Source of the DNA: Trochalopteron elliotii
Lineage: Eukaryota; Chordata; Aves; Passeriformes; Leiothrichidae
DNA: 64,000 nucleotides
Assembly: GCA_024734555.1 (NCBI GenBank)
Contig: JANPWX010000097.1
Location: 2,155,048 to 2,219,047 of the forward strand
Direction: 5' to 3'
Each line of letters begins with the position of its first letter. The first letter of the stretch is position 1. The notes beneath the pieces are model-generated. The model was not told the origin of the DNA. It saw nothing but the letters and a program-made list of their open reading frames with translations, and ran no database searches. The position numbers and the translations under genes were made by a program. Positions 12,920-26,623 of this stretch are shown piece after piece.

Positions 12920-13916
12920 TTTTTCTAACCAAAACATAAAATTGAATTTAAAATTTAAATCACACAGAACTGCAATGGAGATAAACAGTCTCCTCCCCCT
13001 TCCACTTCTTATCTACGAAGTCCACCTTCCATCACTTTTGGTCTCGTGTTTTGCGTGTGAGAGTGAAAGCAGTAACACTCCATTTCAAAGAAAGAGCTGC
13101 ATATTTTTCAGTTTGACGTCACAGAAGGAAAACGCTGCCGTGCTGTTAGACTTTGAAAGTGTAAGCAATTTCCAAACAGACAGCCCTCAGTGGCTATCTT
13201 TTATAAATGTTGGTGACCATTACATTAAAAAGGAACTTTGGAATATTGCAGCCTGATTTATTTGAGTCGTGACAGCAGAATCCAGCAAACCTCCAAGCAA
13301 CGGGCATAGAATAAAAACAGTATCACTTCACTCCCAGTGATGCCACTGAGGGTGTCATTTGCTCTACTGATGTATTGCAAATAAAAAAGAGAAAGGAAAA
13401 TTAGGACCACATTATGAGTGAAAAACAGCTGCAAATATAAGTGAGAACAAATATTTTGGAAAATATTTTGCACAGTTAACGCAAGTGTTTTAGAAGTCCT
13501 GATTATCATTTCTCTCATGAGTTAACAGGCATACAATTTCTCAGATTTTGCTGCTTTATTTACTTTAGGTAATTGCTACAGTAAAACGGAACAGTGCCAT
13601 GCCATATTCTGTATGAGCTGGAAGGGGAGTTTAAAGGCACAAGGATCTGAATTCTGTATTGAAATCATTCACAAAACTGAAGGCCAGGCACACAGAGGTC
13701 CCATCATACTGGAGCACAGTCAAAACATTTGGCTTCATGCTAAGATGGTATGATAGAAAAACCCTTCTGCTGTTAGTGACAGTCTCCCATAGAGTCTCAC
13801 AAACAAGAAGGAAGGCAGAGCCCCTGGCACCTTCTCATTTAGTAGCATGACAAGGAGCAGAAGCAACTTAAAAGTTCAAGTATTTATGTTTCTGTTCACT
13901 TTTCCTTGTTAACTTA

Positions 13917-14024
<108 letters not shown>

Positions 14025-15315
14025 CTAGAGAGATGGAAGAGAAGACCACATCTATTTATTGGACAGTGGTGGAGCTGGCTTGCCTTAAACAGACACAGGG
14101 AAGGAACTGTGTAACCTGGGAATGCTGGAAGGACCATCATATCAGGTTCAATTTTCCATAATTTGTCTGAACTGACATTAACAATTCTTACCAGATTCTC
14201 CCCATAAAACAAAACTTGATCTGTTGAGTACATCTATTCCTTAAAATATGCTGCTCTCATTCATCTGTTTGATCTGTTTAGATGACATTATGTCACAATA
14301 TTAGGAATAAATTATAACTCCTTAGCCTTTGGAAATGAACAGCAAAATTAAACACAATCAGTGCAGCCCATATTGTTTTCGTATCCCGGAACTTGCTACA
14401 ATCTTGGCATTTGCTTACCAAATTCCCATGAAACAGCATGGAAAACCCTTTCCATGAGGAAGTTGAATACTTCCAAGTCTGAACAAAATACACAGCATAA
14501 AGAGAATCAGAAATGGATTTAAAACCTCATGCCTTGGAGGTTCAAGGAATATCAGTGCAGACGCCCTAAGCAGTGATGTGCTGTCTAACATCCAGGGCCT
14601 GATGAGGTGCCAGCTGAAGACAGTGTTTTCTGTAGCTGATATGGATACTGCTAACACTGAAAGCTGTGTTTTGGGTGAGAAGAAACTTCTGTAATCAAAA
14701 AACCAGTAAGCTCTCAAAAACTCAGATGGCAGGAAACCCCTTTGGTTCAACTTCCATTATATCTCAGATGTTCTCTTTAATTAAATTTCAATGTGCACAG
14801 AGATAATAATGCAGAGAAAGAAGCTGATATATTGGATACACGAGTGTGATTATGCACGACAGAAGTAAAATGAGTCAGCTCAATACAAATTTACTTGTCA
14901 TATGTAAATGAAAATTCTACAGTAGAAGTTGAAGTAGAAGCTTAATTTTAAAATTAAGTCTCTGCTCTCAAAAAGGGGTAACCAAAATATCTGAGTGCTT
15001 TGAGAAGTTCCAGACAGCTGAGAGGAAAAAAGAGATGATTTGGAGAACAGATGTCACATAATTTAATCAGGAACTTTACTGCAAAGGCTAGAAATAAAAA
15101 CACAAGAAAAATAATAAATACACAAGCAAAAGCTCTCAAATTTAATTGTATTGAATGTAAAAATTACATTAATTTTAAAAGAAATTTAAATTATTTATAA
15201 GAGTTAAAATAAATAGTGTAGGCAAGAAATTAATAGAATCGAGGAAAAAATCTATACATATACACCTAGTTGAAGTCAGATGTCTCAAAAAGACAGACCA
15301 AGAAATAGGCAAGCT

Positions 15316-15336
15316 ATGCATGCATGCATGCATGCA
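15316..15336. repeat. (ATGC)5 self-complementary microsatellite
   Basis: Five perfect ATGC units. The unit is palindromic over GCATGC, so the array can fold on itself. It is followed by a short ATAT/GTAT run. Confidence 0.9.
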
Positions 15337-16179
15337 ATATATGTATATGGGATCTGACTGAAAGTCCACTGAAATCAATACCTTTCAACCAAATCTATAA
15401 CAACAAATTGCAAACAGTTCAAGTTTTCCTGGAACTTCTTCCCTTGCAATACCTTGCCCCTGAACAGCTGCAAAGTATAGGCAGGCAAGGTGAGCTGCAA
15501 ACACTGAATAGAAGAGAAGTGTGTTTTTACTGTCAGCTTAATGAGTCATTAATGATGGTACACAGCAAAGCAGTTGGAGAACTTCCCTGGACAAGCTTTG
15601 GGGAAAACATGAAGCTTTAAAGAAGTACAAAGTCTGAGCTGTTATCTTCCACTTTTGAGTTCCCTGGCTGTGCAGAACAGGGACCTGCCCTCTTAGGCAG
15701 GAGCCACACTTTCTGTCTTCTCCCATGAAACCAGAGAGGCCCATGCTGAGACGGCAGCGCTGCTTAGCTAATAAAGCTTGGTCTCATGACAATAACAGAA
15801 GGACATTTCAAATTTAAATTTTTAAAATCTTTTCCCTCATATTAAAAATAACTGCCTGCAGGGACTTAATATTTATACAAGGATCATTACTAAGCAGTGT
15901 AATTAACTTGTTACCAATGTCTTCTTGCGTTAGCAAAAAAACCTTAAAAGCAAACACTTGGGCTTCCAAGTTGCTGTGCACAGAGCACCCTGCACACGTC
16001 ACTGAATCAGGAATTGAATGGGGGGAGGGGGGGAAAGCTAGGGAACTTTTGACTGAAAATACTGCCTTCACAGCTTTTTTAGTCCATCAGTAGCTCCCCA
16101 AAACCAAGAAGAGCAACAGATCTTCCCCTCAAGACGGCATTTGAAATTTCCTGTCTTTAAAGACTCTGTGATAAGCAAT

Positions 16180-16680
16180 TGCCCGCACCCCTGTCCCCAC
16201 ACCCTGAGAAGTACCAAGGGCTGGGGACATCGTGTTGGTCGCAGAGAACACCAGGGCACAGACAACTGCAGGGCAGCCATCCTGGCCTCACTGGAGCCTC
16301 CTGCACTCTTGCAGGGACCTCTCTGGGACTGCTGGCTCACAGAGGTTTGGAGGTACAGGAAAGAGCTAAACAAACCTAGAAAATCTACTGTGGCTGCTCT
16401 GTACGGGCATCAGCAAGAGCTGGGTTTGGGACATTCCCTGCCTGCAGCAGTCCCTCTCCAGGGGCATGGCATGCAGAGGACAGGGCAGGGGTGAGAGCCT
16501 GGGGAGGGTATGGGTGCAGCAGCTCCTCCTGGCAGGCAGGAGGAGGGCGGGTGGGGGCTGTGATAGTCAATATCCCATGTCTGGGCTTGTGCGTGGCCCT
16601 TGACCTGCTTCCAGCAGCTGCAGGGGCTGGCCCTGACCCATGTACATCTCTTCCCTCTGCTGGCAGTGTGTGTGTTTTTC
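16180..16680. other. GC-rich intronic patch
   Basis: The base composition rises sharply against the AT-rich flanks, with G-runs, CTG/CAG-rich words and ggaggagggcgggtgggggc. CpG remains sparse, so it is not a classical CpG island. Long open frames on both strands here follow from low stop-codon density and show no recognisable domain. It could be an old repeat, a regulatory stretch or simply GC-biased DNA. Confidence 0.5.
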
Positions 16681-17018
16681 CAATGGCTCATCCTGAGGGC
16701 AAAATGTATTGGGGATTGATTTCTCAGACTGTGTCTCATCACATTCAAGACTTAATCTGAAAGCATCGAGTCTGGGGCTATTTTGCTACGGGAATGGCTT
16801 AGCAGTTTTCTTTGGCAGTGATGCCTACATGGTAAGTGCTGCATTACCTCTGGAATAATTCAAATATAATTATTAAGAACCCACTTAACCATGCAAAATG
16901 GGATAACTCTATTACATATATATACGATTATTCCCAAGGCCATTTTTCATTCCCACGAACTCAATCTGAGTTCTGAAAATCCAAGACAGTCTTTTATTTC
17001 TGAGCTAAAGATCAATCA

Positions 17019-17892
<874 letters not shown>

Positions 17893-17973
17893 CATAATGA
17901 AGCTTGACTATGAAAGGATGGTTCACTTCTGCCAAGATATCTCTCTCCATTTTAGATCGTACCCGATCCCGAA
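17893..17973 (-). CDS. RPS6KA2: RPS6KA2 coding exon 4: helix C region of the N-kinase
   Basis: This 81-nt exon has an acceptor tttgtag and a donor gtaact. It starts with the last two bases of a Val codon and ends with the first base of an Ala codon. It reads [20 protein letters not shown] then IVKLHY. The KMERDIL stretch is the regulatory helix C; its Glu is expected to pair with the ATP-binding Lys of exon 3. The [10 protein letters not shown] strand follows, as in AGC kinases. It lies only 788 bp from exon 5. A diverged MIR-like SINE begins about 37 bp on the intronic side of its acceptor, so part of the acceptor region may be repeat-derived. The reading frame is intact and the sequence matches RSK family members throughout. 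Confidence 0.95.
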
Positions 17974-18010
17974 CTACAAAGAAAGAACAATAAGAACAGT
18001 GACACATTAA

Positions 18011-18160
18011 GAGGCAGCATGATCACTGGATACAGTACTGGAATAAGGACCTGGTAATCTGGATTCTGATTCTCACTCTGCCGATTGCTTGTGTAACCTT
18101 AGGCAAATCAGACCACTCCAGTGTCCTCTATTTCTGATTATCTGGTCTGTGAAGCAAGTT
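18011..18160 (+). mobile_element. Ancient MIR-like SINE beside exon 4
   Basis: The stretch carries the order of words of the MIR core: gtaatctggattctgattct, cactctgccgattgcttgtg, taaccttaggcaaatca, then a diverged ctc...tctgattatctg...tgtgaag. These correspond to the MIR segments around TCTGCCACTTACTAGCTGTG, TGACCTTGGGCAAGT and TCATCTGTAAA. MIR and related tRNA-derived SINEs were active in early amniotes and survive in birds only as old copies. It is antisense to RPS6KA2 and starts about 37 bp from the exon 4 acceptor. Confidence 0.72.
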
Positions 18161-19449
18161 CTCCAGGAAGGCCCTGTGTCTTTCCCTACAGAGAGCTGCC
18201 CTAGCTAAAATGACTACAGTATTGCAAACAGCAAGAAGGCAGTGACACTTCACAGAAGAGAATGTTAAAGCAAAAATGAAAACGACACAAAATTAATTAC
18301 TTTACTTCATTTAAGATGAAACAGAATGTACCAGTCCCAGAGCAAGTCGGATAACCTTGCTCAAATTAATTTATTGTGCTTTGCTGATGCTAGCAGCATT
18401 TATGACGTATCACTGAACAGCAATTTCTGGAAGTGCTATGTAATATATACAATATTTAAAACTTCCAATAAACCACCACCCAAACAACCACTAATAAAGA
18501 AAAATTCCAAATAAAAATAGTAACTAATTATTTTTATGTGTAGAGATAACTTTATTGTGTGATAGCAGTGAGAAAAATACTTTTTGTGGTTGAGATGTAC
18601 AGAGAGTAAGGGAAATCATAATTTCAGAGGTGACCTGAGTTCAAGCTAAACAAAACTAATGCTGAAGATTTCACACCAAAGCCATTTAGCAGAATATTCA
18701 GACAGGAATACTCTTGAGGATGATTCAAGTCCTCATGTTCTCAAATCTTGATCCTAAAGATGTATTTTTCAGTCAATCACTATTTTATTGAAAATATTGA
18801 CATTTTCTTCTTTCCCTTCACAATACGCTTTTCAGATGAAAGCATCTACAAGAGATACTATGAAACTATTTTAGGCAGCAAAGCCTGAGATCTCAGTCAC
18901 TCTGTCATTGCAGGCTGTGTTGTGGAGCTGCTCAGAAGCTGAGTATTCTCAGCACCCAAGTAAGGAACATACTATACAAAACCCCTGTCTATTGCTGTAC
19001 TTCAAAAACTGATGCACAGAAATAGGTCCAAACCAGCTGATCTGAAAACCTTAATAGCACTGGTGATATACATGGATTTCTTGCTATTTTGATGCTTTAC
19101 TTAGGCCAATAAGGATGTAAGCTTTACTAGCTCATTCAACCCAAGATACCTTGTAGATAAATTCAAAACAAAGGGAATTGCGGAATCGTAATCTCATCCC
19201 TCAAGTAAAAATCACACAGCATGCATTCACAAAATGCTTAACCTATGTGAAGACAGGCCATTTCTTGTGCTGTCCATCAGTAATGATCCCAGGTGGGAAT
19301 TCGTGTCAGATAGGTGGGCATTGCTGGACACTTTACATGGGACATTTCCCATTAAGCTTGGTTAGGCAGCCTAAAGAAGTGCCTGCCTGCATTTGCACTG
19401 CACAACTGGGAGAACAGGCTGTCAGAAGAGCAGCACACCCCCTCCACCC

Positions 19450-20250
19450 ATCATTTTAATCTCTCAACAGGGAAAGGCCCAGCTGTGCAGCCCAGTGCTT
19501 TTCCAAAGCCCCGTGCCCTGCATGCTGCTGTGGTGGTAACAGAGTGTGGATCTGTAACCACACAAATCACCCTTCTCCCCACATGCAGCAAGAGGCACAC
19601 GAGACTCAAAGAGAAGGTGATGTCACCACAGAAGACATCTCACTCTAAAGTCATGGCCCTGTAACCACTCTGAACCTGTGGGGCTACATTTCCTTTTGAA
19701 AACCAGGCTTGTGAAGCTGGAGGTTCAGCAGCACCACAGACTGTCCCCGTCTGGGCACTGCTGTCTTCACACGGCCTGGGACAGCCTGGGACCCCTCAGG
19801 CACCATTTGCTGGCAAGATGGGTGTGTCTGGAGGGTGCTTGGCAGTGGGATGGGCTCTGCCCTGCTCCCTGGGCTGAGACTTTCCTGGTGCCCCACATGT
19901 GCCCCACAGTGCTTCCTTTGGGGCCAGCTGGATCCTGTCAGGGTATGGATGCTCTAAATTAGCATTCCCGTGGCAGATACCATTTTCCACTTACAGCTTT
20001 CCTCTTCAAAATCTTCTGTAGAGAAAGATCCATCAAGACAGTGCATAGTACAGACACCTTAATGGACTGCCGTGGCCAAGGGCACTAGGCTGCAAAGCAA
20101 TGTGATGAACAGCAAAGCCCCAGTGTGAACATCTGCTGGCTGCATTGAGGTACAGCAGCCTGGTCCCTCCCCAGAGTCCTCTGGAGGTCACTCAGGACAG
20201 CACCTGGTGATTTGGTTGCCTCTCTGAGTGGGTCAGTCTCTCTCCAGTAG
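19450..20250. other. GC-richer intronic stretch, unassigned
   Basis: This interval is richer in CCC/GGG and CTG words than its surroundings and gives overlapping open frames on both strands. None shows a known motif. CpG is sparse. I cannot assign it. Confidence 0.4.
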
Positions 20251-20866
20251 TTTGAGAAACTGTTTTCTTGATGTCACCAGGCTGGAATTGGTGTTTGAAA
20301 GTTTTAAATTTTTTAAGCTAGGAATGGGTTGTCAGATGTTAGGTTTGCTGTCTTAGTGACTTTTTCTCAATGGTATTTTGTCCTTTTTGACAATTTTAAC
20401 CAAAGTGATGATGAATCCCCTGACCTGAAACATCAGAGAGGGAAATCCCCCAGCATGTGTGACAAAATCATCTGCCACTTACAGAGAGCTGTTTCTGCAA
20501 AAAGATACATGCAGGAAATACACAAAGTAAAAGATTTAACAATCTGCCCAGAGATGTTTGGCAAAAAGCATTATTGATTATAAATTATTTCCTCATTCCT
20601 ACCTTTCAAAATGACCTTTCAATAAGAAATGACACTGCTTAATTAGGAGTGGAGCATTAATTAATTAATAAAGCAAGAACAAGGGGAAGCAACAAACTAA
20701 GCTAACTTAGTTAAATCAGCATCAAAAAGTATCACAGCAGGAGAAATAAATCACTGAAAAAAACGATGGCTTTAAATTTCATGCATTACTCTCCTCACTT
20801 TTTTAAAACTCAGCACTTTGCTTCAAGTGGAACAAAAGCAAAATAGGACTCAAGCTTAGAAACTTG

Positions 20867-20871
20867 CAACT
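20867..20871. repeat. Left target-site duplication of solo LTR
   Basis: The 5-bp word CAACT sits directly before the LTR start and is repeated at 21468-21472. Confidence 0.85.
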
Positions 20872-21467
20872 TGTCCTGGGTTGACGGTGCCTCCTATCCC
20901 AATTGTGCAGCTTTATCTCTATGCACTGCACTGTTATGTCTGACAGCTGCCCCCCCCCCTCCCCCTCGGTGGGGTGTTTTGCCGCGGTGGGGCTACTTGT
21001 GCTTTTGCTTTTGGCTGCTAGCTCGGCTTGGCTGCAGGCTTTGCTTTGCTTTGCTGCTGCCTTTACTTCGCTGCTGGTTTTGTGTTTTTTGCTTTTGCTT
21101 TTTTTTTTCTTTTTCTTTTCCTTTGCTGGTTTTCGCTGCTTTCGTTTTTTTCCTTTTTTTCTTTCTCTCCCTTCCCCCCCGAAGATCATTGGACCGGCTC
21201 CGGACCTGACCTGGGAATATCTGGGGGTCCTCGACGCCTGAAAACAGAAGCTCTGTGCCCTCCCCTCACAGCAACTGCTTGAGTATTTTTCTTTTCCCTT
21301 GTGTTGGGGAGTGTCTTTGTTTATTTGTCAATAAATAGGTTTTTTCCACTTCTCCTCCAAGAAATTCCTTCTCAAACCCAGAGCTGGGGGGGGAAGGGGT
21401 GGTGGAGGTTTGTTTTCTGGGGGGCTCCTTCTGGAGACCTTCCCCTAATTTGTCCTAAACCAGGACA
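20872..21467 (+). mobile_element. Solo LTR of an endogenous retrovirus (596 bp)
   Basis: The element starts TGTCCTGG and ends CCAGGACA, an exact 8-bp terminal inverted repeat with canonical TG...CA ends. It is flanked by a perfect 5-bp duplication, CAACT. A polyadenylation signal AATAAA lies at 21330-21335, giving plus orientation (antisense to RPS6KA2). The middle is strongly pyrimidine-rich on the plus strand, with C-runs and repeated GCTTTT/TTTGC words. No internal viral region, primer-binding site or coding sequence follows, so it is a solo LTR left by recombination between two LTRs. A 5-bp duplication fits an ERVL-like element; ERVK usually gives 6 bp. Exact termini and duplication suggest a fairly recent insertion. 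Confidence 0.9.
21330..21335 (+). terminator. LTR polyadenylation signal AATAAA
   Basis: AATAAA lies within the solo LTR, about 130 bp before its end, and is followed by a T-rich stretch. It could act on plus-strand transcripts only, so it should not affect RPS6KA2. Confidence 0.6.
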
Positions 21468-21472
21468 CAACT
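21468..21472. repeat. Right target-site duplication of solo LTR
   Basis: CAACT follows the final CCAGGACA of the LTR and matches the left copy at 20867-20871. Confidence 0.85.
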
Positions 21473-24400
21473 CAATTTCAAATTCTTCGCATAGCACAGG
21501 AACACGAAAAAGGTAATGAAAATAGAATATATACATAAAACTCTCTGCAACATCCTTTTCAATGCTACTGCTGTTATTTTGATCTGGTTTTAGTACTGTC
21601 TGTTGTAGGCAAAAATAGAGAGCTAAATTCTAAATTCAAATCCACGCTGCCTATGTCCAGAAGACAAAGTATGTGTGCAGTGCCCAATTACCTGAGATAT
21701 GGAGAAATACAGGCTTTCTAAAAGTGATCATAGTCTCACTTCAGTGGTTCTGCTTGGAAATACTATTTGCTTTACTGTGATTTTGTTTTACACAGTACTA
21801 CACTCAAATCCTCTAAAGAGCAGTTTTTCATGTTGCACCTTCATCAGCAGAGCAATATTACAGCGCAAAGGAAAAACCAGAAAAGCGTCCTGTTGACACA
21901 CTGGATGTAGAAGCACACCAGTAATGTCACATAGGGACTTCATGTGCTTTTCTTTTGAAATATGTATCATTCTGTGAAGGTTATTTTTCTGGAAGAAATA
22001 TCCTCTGTAGCCCCAAATATGGAATCTTTTAGAGATGGGGAAAGAGCTATTTTACCATAGCTTTACCACTCAGCCCTAAGCTTCTGCAGCAAAGGTAGAA
22101 AAACAGATCTACAGAACAGGAGACACTCCTTTGTAGAAGGGCACTCTGAAAAATCAATAAGAATGTAGACTGGGTTTTAGGAGTCCAGGGTCTGGGGGAG
22201 GTAATTTTATCTCCCCCCTTCCTTTTTTTTTTTCCTTTTACATGAAACAACACATTTGGCTTTAAAGAAATCAAAGAGTTGCTTCTGCTTGTTGTATTTT
22301 AAAGTAGCCTTGATGCTTCAATGTTGAGATTCAGAATGACAGATGTCTCTAAATCAATACTACACTTCAGTATTGAACTTCCATTTACAGTCTTTATCAC
22401 CTATTCATTATTCTCTCTGTTTGTAAAAGTTAATTAAATATTCGCAATATCCCTCTGAAGTACCTCTGCTCAATTTTCCAACAAAGAGAATTAAAGAACA
22501 GATTGATGAAGTCTGATGCTACAGAAAAAAAAATCACATGGGACTTGTCAGGAGCAAACATGGGTTCTAGGACATACAAACTCAGCTGAAAATAAATCCT
22601 CAGAGCAGTAACCTGAGCCCTTGTCATGTTTTCCTCATAGCCTTGCCCAGCAAGGAGCAGCCTGCTGAGCTGATGGTGCTGCACAGTCACCTCCTTCCTA
22701 CCCATGGAGCCTCTGGCAGCTGCAACTTCCTGCTGTTTCCTCTCTGGGACACCAACCTGGATCTCTCTACTTGACCAAAAAAATCCACAGACACTGCAGG
22801 AGATTAAGTGTGTTTTAGATTTTTGGTTGAAATTAGCTGTTGGGCTCAACCCCATCATTAGAGAAATACTGACTGACAGACCAGCCAGACGATCACATAA
22901 ATCTCATGTCTTTATGCAGAGGTGAAATTTCAATTTTTGTGTATTTTTAAGCAGAACTGAACCACTGAATATCCACAGATGTGCTTATGCATAACTCCCA
23001 GGTGGAACCATTCCCCACCAAGGTCTGTGAGCTGCAGATGTGAAATGGTATCCAGTAACCCAAATTCTAGGGTGATGTACATCACACCAGCAAAGTCAGA
23101 ATTACACTCCTCATGACTGCATAAATCAGTTCTAACTAAATTCATTAAAACCAGACTCAATAAACAGCTTCATGAAGAGAAAAGAAAGCTGCCATCTGCT
23201 AGAAGGGAATTTCCTCTAAAAATCCAAAACCTACAGTTGGAAATACATCTGTTCACAACTTGTGCAAAACTGACAGTCTTCAACACCTCTGCAGAGCTGC
23301 ACCTGGAACTTCTTTTTCTTTTTATGGAAATCATATGTTTGATTTAAACTTATTTACCTTAGTGGATGTGATATTCTGTGAAATCATCAATTTATTTCTT
23401 GAATTTGAGTGTAACATGCTCCTATACTTAATTTGCTTCAGTTGTACTGAAGGGGGACTTATAACTATTTTTTATTATTATTACTACTATTGCAGGCAAT
23501 AACAATTTCAGTACTAACTCTTACTGACAGGCAATAATTACCTATGCTCTAGGAATAGGCATAATTTCAAAATGACAAAATAAAAAGGCTGGCCTTAGAA
23601 TTCAGCATCAGCAACTCTGGAAATTATGATGAACTGAAGGAAGAAACTGGTTCCATATAGTTTTTCAATAAAGAAAAGTTGTTTAAAACATGTATGAGAC
23701 AGTTGGCGTTTTCTCCCCTCACAAAATAGGTATTTTAAATGTGCCAGCATGCAAGAAACCAATAACAAAAAGATGACCAGGACATATAGTCCTCAGTCCT
23801 ACTCTTAAATACAGTCTAGAGAGGAACGAATTCTTTCCATCAAACTTCTCTCATATCTCCTGGGAGACTCTTTTTTCCCTTGCAGCTCCTGCCTTGCTGC
23901 AGTGCTAGCTAACTCACATGCAGCTGCAAAGAAGAGGCGGCACAAGATTTGTATTTCCTATCCATGGGGCATTCCAGTATCAAATGAGTGTCTGCCTTGT
24001 GTTTTGCTATGGAGATGTTGCTAAGCCAACAGAAGCAATGAAGAAGTTATTTTTTTTCTTGTCCTGCTTGAGATGGAGATGATCCAGTCATCCAGGAACC
24101 ACTGGGTCTCTCAGGGTAATGAGTTCCACTGCTTGTCTTTTCAGCATGAAACCCAGCATGGTTTAATCAAGCACTGCTGCTCTTTGCTCTGAAAACACAC
24201 CTGTTTGGTGGGTTTTACAGGGAGAGGTGAATGAAGTTTGTGCATCACCTTACTCTGGAAGTGTGAAAGCTGTCTGTGCTTTGGTATTCCCCACAAATAC
24301 TTTCTGCAGCATATGATCAAAGGCAAAAAATACAGCTTTTATGATTGCAAAGTATGAGGAATGAACACTGGTTCAGGGGTGAAAATGCAAAGACATTCCC

Positions 24401-25825
24401 TCTTATGCCAACCTTTCAAAGGGAAAAAAAAAATGTCCCCTTTATTCAGTCTCTCCAGGTCTAAAAAGCCAGTTGTACTGAAAGGGGCATTTCCTCTCCT
24501 TCAGGGCCTTTGAGCAACCGCTAATTCACTTGCAAAGCCTGGCAGAGGTGAAAGGGGGGGAGGGTGGCACAGCATCTCCCCAAGGAGTTCTTGGCACACC
24601 AACTCAGGGCAAAATGCCCCTGTGTGAGAGTGATTTAAAGCCCACCCAAGTAACGTCTCTTTTGCTATTTATATGACCCTCTACTATTTTGTTTAATGGC
24701 ACAGTATGGAACCTTCTGCCTGGTCCAGTTCAGATGCTTAAGGATGAGACCAATAATCTTTTATAAAATATTAAGTGAGAATTCCTGGAAGGAGAGGAAA
24801 TGTGGTATTTCCTCTCTGTGTAGAACGCATGTACTGGGATGCCGTCATTTGCCACCAGGGCAGTTTTACTCATAGGCTGAAGTAATGCTAGTAAATGTTT
24901 TCTGTAGACCTGCTTGAAACTTGCAATTTTGAATATATTCAAAGATGTTTTTGCTGTGGGATTTTGTTCTCTAAACTGGAACAGAAAGCCTAAATTCAGC
25001 AAGGTTTGCCAAAATTAAATTGAGAAAAATTATTTTGGCTGCATCGACGTACTCTTTGTTAAGGGTTTTATTTTTTTTTTTATCTCCTCTTTCTTAACTC
25101 TAATTACAATGTACAACTATAATACATGATTTAAAAAGGTACGCAATCAAACCAAAGAATTCTGCTGCAATGCTTAATACTGATATTTTGTCAAGCAAAA
25201 TTTTGCTCAACTGCCCTGTTCCTGTGGATAGACATTCTATTAGAAACTCCTATCTCCTTTATTAGCTGTAACATCAATTCAGAAGATGGAATAATAAAAA
25301 AACCCACCGAGAAGTTTTAAAACAGAACCCCTGTGTCTTTTAGGTTTAGGGTAAACATACAAAATTACGATGTGATGTTCTTGTGATTGTCCTACTTGGA
25401 GTTTACCAGCTTAGTTCTGATATGGGTAACGTGAGGCAGGGGTTGGCCAGTGAGAGGTTCATTTCTCAGAAGGGAGAGTTTGGATGGATTTGGCCAAAGG
25501 ACAGGAGGCAAATGTTAACATTCTCCCTAAGCTGCCCTGACCACAACTGCACTTTGCTGATTTCTCACTCTAAACACTCCTTCCATTAGGCTGCCTGGAT
25601 GTGGTAAACACAGAGCCAGTCCAATCTGACTTGTTCTAACAAAATTTTTTGGATGAGAGTTTGTTACTGAGTTGCAAAAAATTTTGGTTTCTGAAACAAC
25701 TAACTAGTATATTTAAGGCATCACTGAGGAAGCTGGGATAGTGGCTTATCATCCAACACTGAGGGCATACTTCATTTAGGAGATATGAAGCCCTGAGACA
25801 GATTCTATTTGTAAACCACACAGAA

Positions 25826-25855
25826 TGAGGTTTATCAGGTTGAGGTTTATCAGGT
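25826..25855. repeat. Perfect tandem duplication, 2 x 15 bp
   Basis: The 15-bp word tgaggtttatcaggt occurs twice in direct succession without a mismatch. It is a small recent tandem duplication in intron 3. Confidence 0.9.
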
Positions 25856-26623
25856 TACCCATAACTCAGCCCTCCATCCTACCTGCACACAAAACAGACA
25901 GGAATTTAGAATTTAAATAGTTCAGTAAAATGGTGGCATTTGATGTTAATGTTCAGTCAGACAAAACAAACCTCTGCTTTTCCCAGGACCTGAGGTGATG
26001 CAGACATACTTAATGTAGCTCTGCTGATATGTTTGCCTCATAAAAATAAAAAAGCATCTGCGAGACGGCTGTCTGTCACTGAAGAAGCCTCCAGTCCCAC
26101 CAGCAAGCAGGGTGTGAAGTCAAGGCAAGGTCATTTCCTAAATTAGAGCACAAGAAAAAGCCTGGTCTTTTCGCTGTTATCGACATGCTCATTAAAGCTT
26201 TGAAATCAGCAAGCCTTGGTCACACAGACAACAACAACAAAAAAGTCTGATTTATTGTTTTCTCCTTTGAGAAGAGAAACACAGTCCTCAAACAATTGTG
26301 AATTGATTTGCAGCCTGGAATCCACTACCGTATAGGGAGTGTTGTGGAAGATATGGCTAAGTTCAGAGAGTTTCTGGGTGAAATCATGGCCCTAAAACAG
26401 TCAATAGTAAAATCACTGTTGACATTAATAGGATCTCAACATCTACATCTTAGTCCCTATATACAGCTCTAAAAATATATCTGTAGCTGCTGGAGCTCTA
26501 AAAGAATACCTAACAGAAAAGGAAATCTTGGGTTTTTTCCCTATGTTGTTGAGTAACTGCCAAAAGCTAAACATAAACAGCACTGAGCAATGACTACAGG
26601 GAGATGGGAGGAGAGCAGATAAA

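Noticed and set aside
16141..16760. Several overlapping long frames on both strands (112-117 codons)
   Set aside because: They are explained by high GC and few stop codons; no conserved motif or splice sites consistent with a gene.
20803..21189. 128-codon Lys-rich frame on the minus strand
   Set aside because: It is the antisense reading of the LTR pyrimidine tract; low complexity, with no protein domain.
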